From Caproicibacter sp047777415 (GTDB taxonomy: Bacteria > Bacillota > Clostridia > Oscillospirales > Acutalibacteraceae), in the NCBI GenBank assembly GCA_047777415.1, contig JBKEEO010000001.1:620001-684000 (forward strand): a DNA stretch of 64,000 nt. The letters are read 5' to 3'. The notes beneath the pieces were generated by a model, which had not been told where the DNA came from, searched no databases, and saw nothing but the letters and a program-made list of their open reading frames with translations. Made by a program: the position numbers and the translations under genes. This document shows, piece by piece, positions 34,025 to 42,823 of this stretch (position 1 is the stretch's first letter; each line of letters opens with the position of its first letter).

Positions 34025-37000
34025 ATGGACGAAAACGGAAAAACTCCGCAGAAAGATTATTCGGTCGAAGAAATCCTTGCGGAGGCACGTATTATCAAAA
34101 ACCGTGAGCCTCCACCGGCTCACGATACCGCGCGGGACGAGCCATCAAACCGTGAAGAAATTCTGCTGAAGGCACGACGCGCACTGAATATGGAGGCAGG
34201 TTCCGAAGGGCCGCCTTCCGACGGCGGGAAATCGGAGCCGGAACCGGAAAAAAAGAAGAAGAAAAAACATCGTTTTTCCCTCTTTGGACGCAGAAAAAAG
34301 CGTGAAGAATGGCGCGAAGAAGACGATATTTACTACGGCTTGCAGCTGCGCCCGTTGGAGGAATATAGAAAAGAATACGAAAAGACCATCCTCGCAGAGG
34401 GAAAGACTCCCAGCACGGATCATACCGGTTCCAGCTTCCCTTATTTGTTTGACGGCAGCGGGCAGGACGACGGCCCCGGCATGGCCGAAACCTTTGAGCG
34501 CATCCACAGGGAACGCCATGAGCGGCTTGAGAAAATCATGCGTCAGGCGGGTCTTGACCCGGAAGAAATCCTTCCCCAGGAGGCTCCTGTGCAACAGCCC
34601 GAAGTTCCCGCACCCGGTCCGTCAGAACCGGAGATTCCACAGCCGGAACCCCCGCATGGTCCTGCGGTAACACCCGGTCCGCAGCGGGAACCGGAGCCGC
34701 ATCACCCTGCTACACAGCCTGTGCCGGAGCCCCCCGCCAAGCCTGAAATCACTGCGGACGCTGGAAAAAATGATACGCAAAAGGGTGAATCCCCCTCTGA
34801 ATCGGAGAAAAATGAACCTTCCAAAGCAGAGAAAACCCCTCCACCTGTAAAAGAGCCTGCAAAAGTTCCGCCAAAGGCGAAAGAGGAACGGCGCATCCCG
34901 CCGCCGCGAACGGAACCAACGGATCACACAAAACCCAGCTATCGGTGTATCAGCGCACCGGTACACACGATAGAGCCAAAATCGTTGCAGGAAATTCTGG
35001 AGGCGGAGGCTGCAGCGTATCCCATGCCGGAACCGCCCGAACCCATTCCATTCCCGCAAAAGGGCCCTGTTAAGCCGGAGGAACCGGACAACGCACCTTC
35101 TGATGGCCAAGAACAAAATCCACAGCCGGATGCATTGCCGGAATCTCCGGATATTTTGGTGAACACCTCATCTGCGGGCGAACAAATGTCGATTCCTGCT
35201 GCGGAATCTGCAAAGGAAGTTCCTGACCACAGCAGTTCTCGGAAATTTCGTTTATTTGGTTCGGATGAACCGGTTGACCCATATGATGAGCCGCCCCCCG
35301 AACCGGAGGAACTGGACGATTATACAAGTCCTTCTGACGCACCCTCCATTCGGCATGACCTGCTGAAAAACCTCACGCGGCTGTCACTTCGGTTGGCTGT
35401 TACGGGGATTGCAACTTTGATTCTTCTTGCAGTCGGGATTTTGGCAGAGTATCCGGCGATTTTGCCGCCGGATCTACATACAATGTTAAGCAGCCCGTCC
35501 TATCCGGTGATTCAGCTTGTGTTTCTTCTGATTGCCGTCGGTTTTAACTTTTCCACTGTATGGAACGGAATCAAAGGGATGACCTCATTCCAGGCAAACT
35601 CGGATTCGGCAGTTTCCATTGCGGTTTTAACCGCCCTGATACAGAATGTTGTTTTACTCATTCTCGGTATTCCGCAAGGAATCTACCTGTATGCTCCGCT
35701 TGCCGCAGCAGCGATATTTCTCAATACTGTCGGCAAATTCAGCATGATGCGGCGCATTTATTTAAACTTCCGCGTCCTATGCTCCAAAGACCGTAAATAT
35801 GCCGTCCATCTTTACAATGATTACAATACAGCTCTTCGTCTGGCTCAAGACTGCGTACTGGGCGAACCGCGCATCGCTTATCAGTCGGAAGCGAAGTTTC
35901 TGCGAAATTTCTTAAAGATTTCTTACGCACCGGATCCATCCGATCATCTTTCCCATATTTTAGCTCCTGCGGGACTTCTACTCAGTCTGGCTCTGTGTGC
36001 CGCATCGGCGTTCCTTGCGCCCGGCGGCGGGTTTACTGCGGCTGTGACGATTTTGGCTGTCTCCTGTTGCATCTGTGTTCCGTTTACCAACATGCTGTGC
36101 GTCAATCTTCCTGTCTCCCGTCTGTGTTCCATCGCCCGCCGCAGCGGTTCCCTGCTGTCCGGCTGGAAAGCAATCGACCGATTCAGCGAAACAAACGCCG
36201 TCATGCTCGATGCACAAGACCTATTTCCGCGGGGAACGGTCATTCTCAACGGAATCCGCACATTCGCAGGGCAGCGCATCGATGAAGCTATTTTAGACGC
36301 CGCCGCACTGATGTGTACCATAGGCGGACCGCTTGCCGACGTATTTGACCAAATTATCAAAAGCCGGCGGGAGATTCTGCCAAAAATCAGCAAGCCCGTT
36401 TATGAGGATGGCAAAGGTGTAACGGGAACTGTTTCCGGCCGTCAAATTCTCATTGGAAACCGAGAATTGATGCTGGCTCACGGCATTCAGCCACCGTCAC
36501 ACGATTATGAAAAAAAATATATCCAAAGCGGAAAAAGGCTGGTATATCTGGCTTCCGAAGGAACCCTTGTGGCGATGTTTATCATTAACTACCGTTCCGA
36601 TTTGCACCGTTCACAGGTGCTGCGGCGGATGGAGCGCAACGGAATCGGTCTGATTGTGCGCACAAGAGACCCGAATATCACGCCGCGCTTTTTAGCTGAG
36701 TGTTTCGGCCTTTACGAGCAGGAAATCACCGTTCTGCCGGAACATCTCGGAAAAATTTACACCGATTTGGTATCCGCCGAGCCCGAACGGGCAGACGCGA
36801 TGATTGCCACAAAAGGCCGCGCTTTTGCAATGATACGCCTGCTGACCGGGTGTATTCGACAGCGTTCAAATATTACCGCCGCCGTCGCACTACAAGCTGC
36901 GGCGGTTGGGCTGGGATTCGCACTTGTTGCGTTTCTGTCGCTTTATTCCGGGCTTCAACAGCTCAGCTTAACTGCCTTGTCGGTTTATGAGCTGTTCTGG

Positions 37001-37042
37001 GCCGTTGCCGTCCTTCTGGTTCCACGCATCCGTCGGCCTTAA
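34025..37042 (+). CDS. Degenerate P-type ATPase-like membrane protein with long disordered N-terminus
   Basis: A 1005-residue protein. Residues 1-440 are hydrophilic, rich in Pro, Glu and Lys with a KKKKKKH patch, and probably disordered. Residues about 450-640 contain transmembrane helices. The rest follows the P1B-type ATPase plan, but key motifs are replaced. The phosphorylation motif DKTGT reads DAQDLF at Asp729. The TGDN hinge reads TRDPN near 880. GDGINDA is replaced near 923-930 by ADAMIATK. The membrane CPC site aligns with CCICVP (681-686). ATP-domain-like pieces such as IGNRELM and a GKRLVYLASEGTLVAMFII strand remain. It cannot be a normal pump. The ATG at 34025 follows GGGAGAG, in an operon with rlmB. 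Function unknown. Confidence 0.75.
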   Translation: MDENGKTPQKDYSVEEILAEARIIKNREPPPAHDTARDEPSNREEILLKARRALNMEAGSEGPPSDGGKSEPEPEKKKKKKHRFSLFGRRKKREEWREEDDIYYGLQLRPLEEYRKEYEKTILAEGKTPSTDHTGSSFPYLFDGSGQDDGPGMAETFERIHRERHERLEKIMRQAGLDPEEILPQEAPVQQPEVPAPGPSEPEIPQPEPPHGPAVTPGPQREPEPHHPATQPVPEPPAKPEITADAGKNDTQKGESPSESEKNEPSKAEKTPPPVKEPAKVPPKAKEERRIPPPRTEPTDHTKPSYRCISAPVHTIEPKSLQEILEAEAAAYPMPEPPEPIPFPQKGPVKPEEPDNAPSDGQEQNPQPDALPESPDILVNTSSAGEQMSIPAAESAKEVPDHSSSRKFRLFGSDEPVDPYDEPPPEPEELDDYTSPSDAPSIRHDLLKNLTRLSLRLAVTGIATLILLAVGILAEYPAILPPDLHTMLSSPSYPVIQLVFLLIAVGFNFSTVWNGIKGMTSFQANSDSAVSIAVLTALIQNVVLLILGIPQGIYLYAPLAAAAIFLNTVGKFSMMRRIYLNFRVLCSKDRKYAVHLYNDYNTALRLAQDCVLGEPRIAYQSEAKFLRNFLKISYAPDPSDHLSHILAPAGLLLSLALCAASAFLAPGGGFTAAVTILAVSCCICVPFTNMLCVNLPVSRLCSIARRSGSLLSGWKAIDRFSETNAVMLDAQDLFPRGTVILNGIRTFAGQRIDEAILDAAALMCTIGGPLADVFDQIIKSRREILPKISKPVYEDGKGVTGTVSGRQILIGNRELMLAHGIQPPSHDYEKKYIQSGKRLVYLASEGTLVAMFIINYRSDLHRSQVLRRMERNGIGLIVRTRDPNITPRFLAECFGLYEQEITVLPEHLGKIYTDLVSAEPERADAMIATKGRAFAMIRLLTGCIRQRSNITAAVALQAAAVGLGFALVAFLSLYSGLQQLSLTALSVYELFWAVAVLLVPRIRRP

Positions 37043-37095
37043 CTTCCCCCATGCGGACAGCCTTGGACTGTTCTTTCTGCCCGCCCAAAAGTTTA

Positions 37096-37134
37096 AAAAG
37101 CGCCGTTCGGAGCAATTCTCCGGACGGCGCTTTT
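37096..37134 (+). terminator. Terminator after the ATPase-like gene
   Basis: AAAAGCGCCG...CGGCGCTTTT (37096-37105 with 37125-37134) encloses a second CGGAG/CTCCG pairing and ends in four T. Confidence 0.85.
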
Positions 37135-37230
37135 CGTGATACTTTCACACAGAAATGAAACCTGTGCGCATAACTTGCTGGCATTTTGGAGCAGAGTTGT
37201 GTTACCATGAAAGTGACAAATGCTGAAAGT

Positions 37231-37256
37231 CCGGTGGGGAATAAACCCGTTACCGG
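37231..37256 (+). promoter_or_regulatory. Leader hairpin before the sulfur operon
   Basis: CCGGT-g-GGG-aataaa-CCC-gtt-ACCGG forms a bulged hairpin 30 bases before the first YeeE start. It is a possible 5' regulatory structure and matches no riboswitch that I recognise. Confidence 0.4.
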
Positions 37257-37286
37257 CAGAAATTTATTGAAAAGGTGGGTTATCAT

Positions 37287-37979
37287 ATGCTGCCTGAGGA
37301 GATGGAAGCCCTCATCCGTACCCGTCAGTACACAAGGAAAACCAAACAAAAAAATCAGGTACCCTATGCTGCCGCTGTATTGTTTTTGGCCTGTGCCGCG
37401 GCGGTGCTGCTGTGGTTGTTCCGAAAAAGTTACCTTGTGTTCTGGGTCGTGGGAATCGCTATCGGCATTGTGTTAAGGTATTCCCGATTCTGTTTTGCGG
37501 CGGCTTTTCGGGACCCCGTGCTGATACATAACACCAAACTGATGCGCGCTCTGCTGCTTGCTCTGATGATAAGTTCCGCGGGATTTGCCGCTGTGCAGTA
37601 TCGCTACCTGCAAAACCATCCGAATGTAAATTACTCCGATATTCCGGGAATTCTGAACTCTGTCGGACTGCATACAGCGGTTGGCGCATTCCTGTTCGGC
37701 ATTGGGATGGTGATTGCCGGGGGATGTGCCTCCGGCGTACTGATGAGAATCGGAGAAGGGCACTCCCTGCCGTGGTTTGCCCTGCTGGGGTTCTTTGCCG
37801 GAACCGTCCTTGGTGCAAATCATTATTCCTTTTGGGTTGACAATATCATTCATAACGCCGCAGTCATTTATTTTCCGGAACACTTTAATTTTGGTGTTGT
37901 TTTGCTTTTGCAGACAGCGGTTTTAATCGCACTATATTTCCTTGCTTCCTGGTATCAGCGCCGGAACGCCAAGGGTTAG
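37287..37979 (+). CDS. YeeE/YedE-type membrane protein, N-terminal half type
   Basis: A 230-residue integral membrane protein with about five to six helices. It has the YeeE/YedE motifs RYSRFCFAAAFRDP (about 64-77) and GGCASGVLMRIGEG (about 147-160), whose Cys residues are thought to pass thiosulfate through the membrane. It corresponds to one half of a full transporter; the other half is encoded at 38248-38766, with TusA between. The ATG at 37287 follows AAGGTGG by eight bases. The operon 37287-38766 would import a reduced sulfur species and hand it to TusA. Confidence 0.87.
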   Translation: MLPEEMEALIRTRQYTRKTKQKNQVPYAAAVLFLACAAAVLLWLFRKSYLVFWVVGIAIGIVLRYSRFCFAAAFRDPVLIHNTKLMRALLLALMISSAGFAAVQYRYLQNHPNVNYSDIPGILNSVGLHTAVGAFLFGIGMVIAGGCASGVLMRIGEGHSLPWFALLGFFAGTVLGANHYSFWVDNIIHNAAVIYFPEHFNFGVVLLLQTAVLIALYFLASWYQRRNAKG

Positions 37980-37995
37980 CACGCGGAGGTCACTG

Positions 37996-38220
37996 ATGAA
38001 AGTAAAAGATTTGGATTGTCTATATGAGGCCTGCCCGATTCCTCTGATTAAAGCCATTCGGGAGTTAAAATCTCTGGAATCCGGAGATATTCTGGTTGTT
38101 CATTCGGATGAAAGCTGTGTCGGCGTTATCATGACCGAATGGGCGGAGCAAAACCATTACCCCATTCGGGTGATTGAAACAGACGCCGGGGAATGGGAAA
38201 TCTACCTTCAAAAGCCGTAA
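37996..38220 (+). CDS. TusA-family sulfur carrier
   Basis: A 74-residue TusA protein: two-layer fold with the CPIP motif (active Cys13 in LYEACPIPLIKAIREL). It would carry persulfide sulfur between donor and acceptor proteins. The ATG at 37996 follows GCGGAGGT by five bases; a longer frame runs into the upstream gene. It is sandwiched between two YeeE halves, a known association in which YeeE passes thiosulfate-derived sulfur to TusA-like proteins. Confidence 0.9.
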   Translation: MKVKDLDCLYEACPIPLIKAIRELKSLESGDILVVHSDESCVGVIMTEWAEQNHYPIRVIETDAGEWEIYLQKP

Positions 38221-38247
38221 TATCGGCGGAAAGGAAGGGATCAATCA

Positions 38248-38766
38248 ATGAAACAATGGCTGAAAAAGCCTTGGCCGTACTGGTTCGGCGGAATTTTGCT
38301 CGGTGTGCTCAATGTGGTTCTGTTAGTTTTCGGCGGCACCCCCTGGCAGGTTTCCGGCGGCTATCTGCTGTGGGGTGCACAGGCACTGGACTTTGCCGGA
38401 TTCAATCCGTTTGCATGGGATTATTTTACGCTCTACAACACAAGGTACCGGGAGATTATTGAAAACGGCCATGTTCTGATAAACGAATATACACTTTTGA
38501 ACATCGGCGTGGTTGTAGGGGCGCTGGTTGCCACTCTGCTGGCTTCGCAGTTTAAATGGGGAAAAATAAAAAGCCGCCGGCACGCCGCGTTCGCCTTTTT
38601 GGGAGGCCTCTTGATGGGGTACGGCTCCCGGCTGACAGGCGGGTGCAATATCGGCGGATTTTTCAGCGGAATTCCGTCCTTCTCCCTGCACGCCTGGGTG
38701 TTCTGGATTTTCATTTCTTTGGGTGCATGGTTTGGAACGAAAATTTTAATCCGATATCTAACATAA
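38248..38766 (+). CDS. YeeE/YedE-type membrane protein, C-terminal half type
   Basis: A 172-residue membrane protein with about four helices. The conserved GGLLMGYGSRLTGGCNIGGFFSGI block (about 110-133) carries the Cys of the second YeeE half. A large loop with NPFAWDYFTLYNTRYREII lies near residues 53-71. The ATG at 38248 follows GGAAGGGATCA. It completes the split transporter begun at 37287. The stop lies nine bases before the convergent LysR gene. Confidence 0.87.
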   Translation: MKQWLKKPWPYWFGGILLGVLNVVLLVFGGTPWQVSGGYLLWGAQALDFAGFNPFAWDYFTLYNTRYREIIENGHVLINEYTLLNIGVVVGALVATLLASQFKWGKIKSRRHAAFAFLGGLLMGYGSRLTGGCNIGGFFSGIPSFSLHAWVFWIFISLGAWFGTKILIRYLT

Positions 38767-38775
38767 ACAGTGCGC

Positions 38776-39666
38776 TCAACAAAAGCCCCGTCGATTGGAA
38801 AGAATAAATTCCACGAATTTCCTTTCACATTCCGTGAGCATATCCTCCTTGCGGTATGCAAGACGATAATGAAAACAAATGTGTAGGTTCTGCACCATGA
38901 TTTGCTTCAGCGTACCGTCCTTTAACTCCTTTTTAATCATCAGCTTTGGCAAAAACGAAAATCCATCTCCCGCCGAAACCGAAGATTTAATGGCGGCGGG
39001 AGCATCAAGGGTGTATATCACATTCATCTGATCCATACTAACCCCTGCTTCCTGCAAGGCTTTTTCCAGCAAATACGCAGTGCTGGATTCCTTTTCCCGC
39101 AGGATCAGGGGTATTTTTTTTAACTCTTGAAGGGAAATAGGTTGTTTGCCGTCCCAATTGTGGCCCACTAAAACCAATTCATCAGAAATAATTGTCTTGG
39201 TTGCAACTTTGTCCGTTTCCGGTCTGTCTTGAAGAATTCCTACGTTGATTGTGTGGTCTAACAGTCTTTCAATCACCTTGGAAGAGTTCATCAGTTTTAT
39301 CTGAATTTCAACCTCGCTGTAAAACTTTTTAAAAATATAAATACTGCACGGAAGCGCATATTCCCCCACGGCTCTGCAGGACCCCACAATCAGTTTCGGA
39401 TGGCTTTCCTTTAAACTGTTCAGGTCCCGTTTGATATTGCCTTTAATGGACAAAATGGTACTTGCATAGTTATAAACCACTTTGCCCTCTTCCGTTAGTT
39501 CCACCCCTTTGTTGCTGCGCTGCAGCAGTTTTGTTCCCATTTCATTTTCCAGGTTTTTCAGCTGCAAACTCAGCCCCGGCTGCGTCATGTGAAGCGCTGC
39601 CGCCGCTTTGGAGATACTGTTATATTTCACGGCTGTATAAAACGATTCCAGATATTGCAGATTCAT
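38776..39666 (-). CDS. LysR-family transcriptional regulator
   Basis: A 296-residue LysR protein: N-terminal winged HTH (NLQYLESFYTAVKYNSISKAAAALHMTQPGLSLQLKNLE, 1-40) and an effector-binding domain (about 90-290). It resembles CysL/CysB-type sulfur regulators by context only. It is convergent with the YeeE-TusA operon and divergent from the ABC importer genes, so it probably controls the latter through the 287-base gap, which holds a palindrome and short direct repeats. The effector may be a sulfur metabolite. Confidence 0.9.
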   Translation of the reverse strand: MNLQYLESFYTAVKYNSISKAAAALHMTQPGLSLQLKNLENEMGTKLLQRSNKGVELTEEGKVVYNYASTILSIKGNIKRDLNSLKESHPKLIVGSCRAVGEYALPCSIYIFKKFYSEVEIQIKLMNSSKVIERLLDHTINVGILQDRPETDKVATKTIISDELVLVGHNWDGKQPISLQELKKIPLILREKESSTAYLLEKALQEAGVSMDQMNVIYTLDAPAAIKSSVSAGDGFSFLPKLMIKKELKDGTLKQIMVQNLHICFHYRLAYRKEDMLTECERKFVEFILSNRRGFC

Positions 39667-39869
39667 TTTAATTTCACATCCATAAAGGAATTATTCAAAT
39701 AGCGCACTTTTATTTTAGCATTAGTCCGAACAAAAATAAAGGTCAATCCCCATATTACCGAAAGAGCGTTCCTCCTATTACCATAGTAAATCTTTATACA
39801 GTATAACAAACCTTTATTATAGATTCGCAATCGTTTGTATTATAATTAACGTAGATTGAGAGAAATTTA

Positions 39870-39897
39870 ACAAATATTTGTCAATTTAATGTCAATT
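39870..39897 (+). promoter_or_regulatory. Candidate LysR operator between lysR and the ABC genes
   Basis: The perfect palindrome ACAAATATTTGT (39870-39881) overlaps the first of two direct repeats GTCAATT (39880-39886 and 39891-39897). A TATAAT lies at 39841-39846. The position between divergent genes suits LysR control; this is an inference. Confidence 0.45.
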
Positions 39898-39953
39898 CAA
39901 AAGATTTGAAATGATATTGTACACTGCGATGAAACGAACGGAGGCGTTCAGGG

Positions 39954-40736
39954 ATTTTCCAAAAAAAGCATGGTAAAACGGAAAAAATATTAACAACAGC
40001 AACCGTTTTTGTGGTCCTTGTGGTATGGCTGACCGCAACCGCCTTCGGATGGGTGGATCCGAAATTGGTGCCCTCCCCACGCTCGGTTTGGGAAGCATTC
40101 CTGAGTATCACACGTGACGGATATAAAAATCATACACTGCTCGAACATCTTGGCGCAAGCCTGGGCAGATTGATGGCTGCGTTTTTTGGTGCGGCTATTC
40201 TTGCGGCTCCTCTGGGTTTTGCAAGCGGTTACAGCACAAAAATTCGGGCTATTCTGGAGCCGATTGTTGAATTTTATCGGCCTCTGCCGCCCCTTGCCTA
40301 CTACACCATTTTAGTTCTTTGGATGGGAATCGGTGACGAGTCAAAAGTTGCGCTGCTGTTTTTAGCCTGCTTTGCCCCAATTTATGTGGCCTGTGTCTCC
40401 GCAGTCATCAGAATCAATGAAGATTACATCAACAGCGCGTATACAATCGGCGCAAATAAACATCAAGTATTTTTTCATGTCGTATTTCCTGCCTGCCTTC
40501 CCGACCTGTTCACCGGTTTGAGAACGGCTCTTGGAGTGGGATACACCACGCTGGTTTCAGCGGAAATGGTGGCGGCTGTTTCGGGAATCGGCTGGATGGT
40601 ATTAGATGCGGGCCGGTATTTAAGAAGCGACATCGTCTTTCTCGGTATTATCCTGATGGGTATTACCGGAATATTGCTCGACAGAGGGATCCGTTTGATC
40701 GAACGCCGGGTCGTTCCGTGGAAAGGGAAAGAATAA
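39954..40736 (+). CDS. ABC importer permease, SsuC/TauC type; probable ATT start
   Basis: A permease of the aliphatic sulfonate/taurine/nitrate family with six helices and the EAA-like loop (INSAYTIGANKHQVFFHVVFPACLPDLFTGLR). The frame has no ATG before residue 20. The first recognised initiator, a GTG at 40011, falls inside the first membrane helix. Reading back, the frame is open to a stop at 39930-39932 and contains an ATT at 39954, nine bases after GGAGG (39940-39944). From there it gives a normal 260-residue protein. Alternatively, an ATG at 39929 opens MKRTEAFRDFPKKAW, which would fuse in frame if one A were removed from the A7 run at 39961-39967. It is the first gene of the importer. 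Confidence 0.82.
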   Translation: MFQKKHGKTEKILTTATVFVVLVVWLTATAFGWVDPKLVPSPRSVWEAFLSITRDGYKNHTLLEHLGASLGRLMAAFFGAAILAAPLGFASGYSTKIRAILEPIVEFYRPLPPLAYYTILVLWMGIGDESKVALLFLACFAPIYVACVSAVIRINEDYINSAYTIGANKHQVFFHVVFPACLPDLFTGLRTALGVGYTTLVSAEMVAAVSGIGWMVLDAGRYLRSDIVFLGIILMGITGILLDRGIRLIERRVVPWKGKE

Positions 40737-40772
40737 CAGCAAAAGTGAAACCGCGAAGACAGGAGGGACACC

Positions 40773-41822
40773 ATGAAACTGACGAAAATTCGAAATTTTG
40801 CCGCACTCATAGCGGCTACCGCTGTTATGCTGACGGGCTGCAGCGCTTCCGAAACGCCGTCAAAGGACACTAACAGCACCGCTGCCGCATCCTCCCTCCC
40901 GGAGGTTGTCAATATCGGCACGCAGCAGATTCCCGATGACGAAAGGCTCGCCATAGAAAAGGGATTCTTTGAAGAGGAAATGGGTGTCAAAGTAAATATC
41001 CTGGAATTTCAGGCCGGCGACATCCGCAACGCGATGATTTCAAAAGATATTGATTTTGCCTTGCTCGGCTCCTCTTCGGCAACGCTTGGAATTGCCAACG
41101 GTATGGATGTTCAATTAATTTGGATTCATGAAGTACTTGGAGACGCGGAACAGCTGGTGGCGCGAAACGGCACGCAAATCAGTTCCGTAAAAGATTTAAA
41201 GGGCAAACGAGTTGCAACGCCTTTTGCCACAACAACGCATTACAGTCTGCTGAAGGCCCTGGAAGAAAATAATATCTCCGAAACGGATCTTACTTTATTC
41301 GACATGCAGATGCCGGATGTTTATGCCGCATGGCAGCGGGGCGACATCGACGCCGCCTATGCTTGGGAGCCGACCCTTTCCAAGCTTTTGGAAAACGGCA
41401 CGTCCATTCTTTCCAGCAAGGATATGGCGGCCAAAGGGGTGGTAACTTCCAATGTGGAAATCGTCCGCAGGGAATTTGCGGAACAATATCCAGACTTAGT
41501 TGCAAAGTACATTCGGGCGCTCAACCGAGCCGTCGAGTATTACCGCGAAAATCAGTCCGACGCGGTAAAAACAATTGCACAGGCGATGAATCTGACGGAA
41601 GAAGAGGCCAAAAAGCAAATGCAGGGCTCCATTTGGCTGAACGCAGAAGAACAGCTAAGCCCCGACTATTTTGGAAATGAAAACGAGCAAGGGCATTTGG
41701 CGGAATCTTTAAAAGACACGGCAGATTTTCTCTACCAGCAGAAAAGCCTGCTTTCACAGCCAGAACTTTCAACCTTTGAAAAGGCAGTCAATCCCGCCTA
41801 TATCCAAATGGCATTACAGTAA
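40773..41822 (+). CDS. Sulfonate-type ABC substrate-binding lipoprotein
   Basis: A 349-residue lipoprotein with signal and lipobox MLTGC (Cys near residue 23), then a Ser/Thr linker and an NMT1/SsuA-type periplasmic-binding fold. Recognisable stretches are VNIGTQQIPDDERLAIEKGFFEEEMGV, DFALLGSSSATLGIANGMDV and the VKDLKGKRVATPFATTTHYSLLKALEE block. This type binds taurine, alkanesulfonates or nitrate; the ligand here is inferred to be a sulfonate from the neighbouring sulfur genes. The ATG at 40773 follows GGAGGGACACC. Confidence 0.88.
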   Translation: MKLTKIRNFAALIAATAVMLTGCSASETPSKDTNSTAAASSLPEVVNIGTQQIPDDERLAIEKGFFEEEMGVKVNILEFQAGDIRNAMISKDIDFALLGSSSATLGIANGMDVQLIWIHEVLGDAEQLVARNGTQISSVKDLKGKRVATPFATTTHYSLLKALEENNISETDLTLFDMQMPDVYAAWQRGDIDAAYAWEPTLSKLLENGTSILSSKDMAAKGVVTSNVEIVRREFAEQYPDLVAKYIRALNRAVEYYRENQSDAVKTIAQAMNLTEEEAKKQMQGSIWLNAEEQLSPDYFGNENEQGHLAESLKDTADFLYQQKSLLSQPELSTFEKAVNPAYIQMALQ

Positions 41823-41843
41823 ATTAGGAATGGAGCACTCGTT

Positions 41844-42653
41844 GTGAATCAAGAACAGGAAAGTAAAACGGAATCCGTCCTTTCGCTCAGCCATGTAAAT
41901 TTCATTTATCCAGGGGAAAACGGCGGCGTTTCCGCTTTGAAGTCGATTAACCTCGAAATTCCCGAGGGGGAGTTCTTATGCCTTCTCGGCCCGTCGGGAT
42001 GCGGGAAAACGACGCTGCTGAAAATTATGGCGGGGTTTCTGCAGCCGACTTCCGGTCAGGCGCGGATGGACGGAAAACCCATTCAGGGTCCCGACTGGCA
42101 CCGCGGCGTTATCTTTCAGTCTCCGCCGCTGTATCCATGGCTGAGTGTGCGGGATAATATTGCATTCGGCCTTAAAATGAGAAAATATCCCAAAGGTGAA
42201 CGAAACCTTTTGGTCGAAAAATACATTGACTTAGTTGGGTTAAAAGGCTTTGAAAAAAGCAGGCCATATGAGCTTTCCGGCGGCATGAAACAGCGTGTTT
42301 CCCTTGCGAGAGCCCTTGTGAATCAACCGAGAATCCTTTTAATGGATGAACCGTTCGGTGCACTGGATGCCCTAACCCGGCAGAACATGCAGGATTTGGT
42401 TCGTAAAATTTGGAAAGAAACGGGCAATACCGTCCTGCTGATTACCCACGACGTTGATGAGGCCTTGGCTCTCGCCACAAGGGTCATCGTCCTTTCCGGC
42501 AGACCGGGGCGGATTTTAAATGATTTGAATACATCCTTTACCCGCCGGATTTTAAATGGAGAAGAACAGGTGGAATACCTGTTGCAATATCGGGAATTGA
42601 AAGAAAAAATATTGCAGACCATCCGCTGCAAACATACCGCGGCGGTGGATTAA
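41844..42653 (+). CDS. Sulfonate-type ABC ATPase, SsuB/TauB type
   Basis: A 269-residue ATPase: Walker A GPSGCGKTT (about 50-58), Q-loop FQSPPLYPW, signature LSGGMKQR, Walker B ILLMDEP and H-loop THDVDEA. It fits the SsuB/TauB group. It energises the permease at 39954 and takes its substrate from the lipoprotein at 40773. It starts at a GTG (41844) after GGAG. The stop ends the ABC operon; a palindrome lies 50 bases downstream. Confidence 0.92.
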   Translation: MNQEQESKTESVLSLSHVNFIYPGENGGVSALKSINLEIPEGEFLCLLGPSGCGKTTLLKIMAGFLQPTSGQARMDGKPIQGPDWHRGVIFQSPPLYPWLSVRDNIAFGLKMRKYPKGERNLLVEKYIDLVGLKGFEKSRPYELSGGMKQRVSLARALVNQPRILLMDEPFGALDALTRQNMQDLVRKIWKETGNTVLLITHDVDEALALATRVIVLSGRPGRILNDLNTSFTRRILNGEEQVEYLLQYRELKEKILQTIRCKHTAAVD

Positions 42654-42704
42654 TAAATCATTCTGTTCAGCGCAATTTAGCAGAAAAGGATTAAAGTCCC
42701 CGTA

Positions 42705-42730
42705 TTGTTCGTTTATTGACAAACGAACAA
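42705..42730 (+). promoter_or_regulatory. Palindrome upstream of full-length YeeE
   Basis: TTGTTCGTTT (42705-42714), a six-base spacer, AAACGAACAA (42721-42730): a perfect 10-bp inverted repeat. It overlaps a possible -35 (TTGACA at 42717-42722). A dimeric repressor site or a leader hairpin are both possible. Confidence 0.55.
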
Positions 42731-42823
42731 GTTCGGGAATGTTTTGCGGAGGAGGCGGTTGGAATCCTGACTGTTAAAGACGGCACGCATAACTCATAAC
42801 ATCATCATTTGAGGAGTGGAAGT

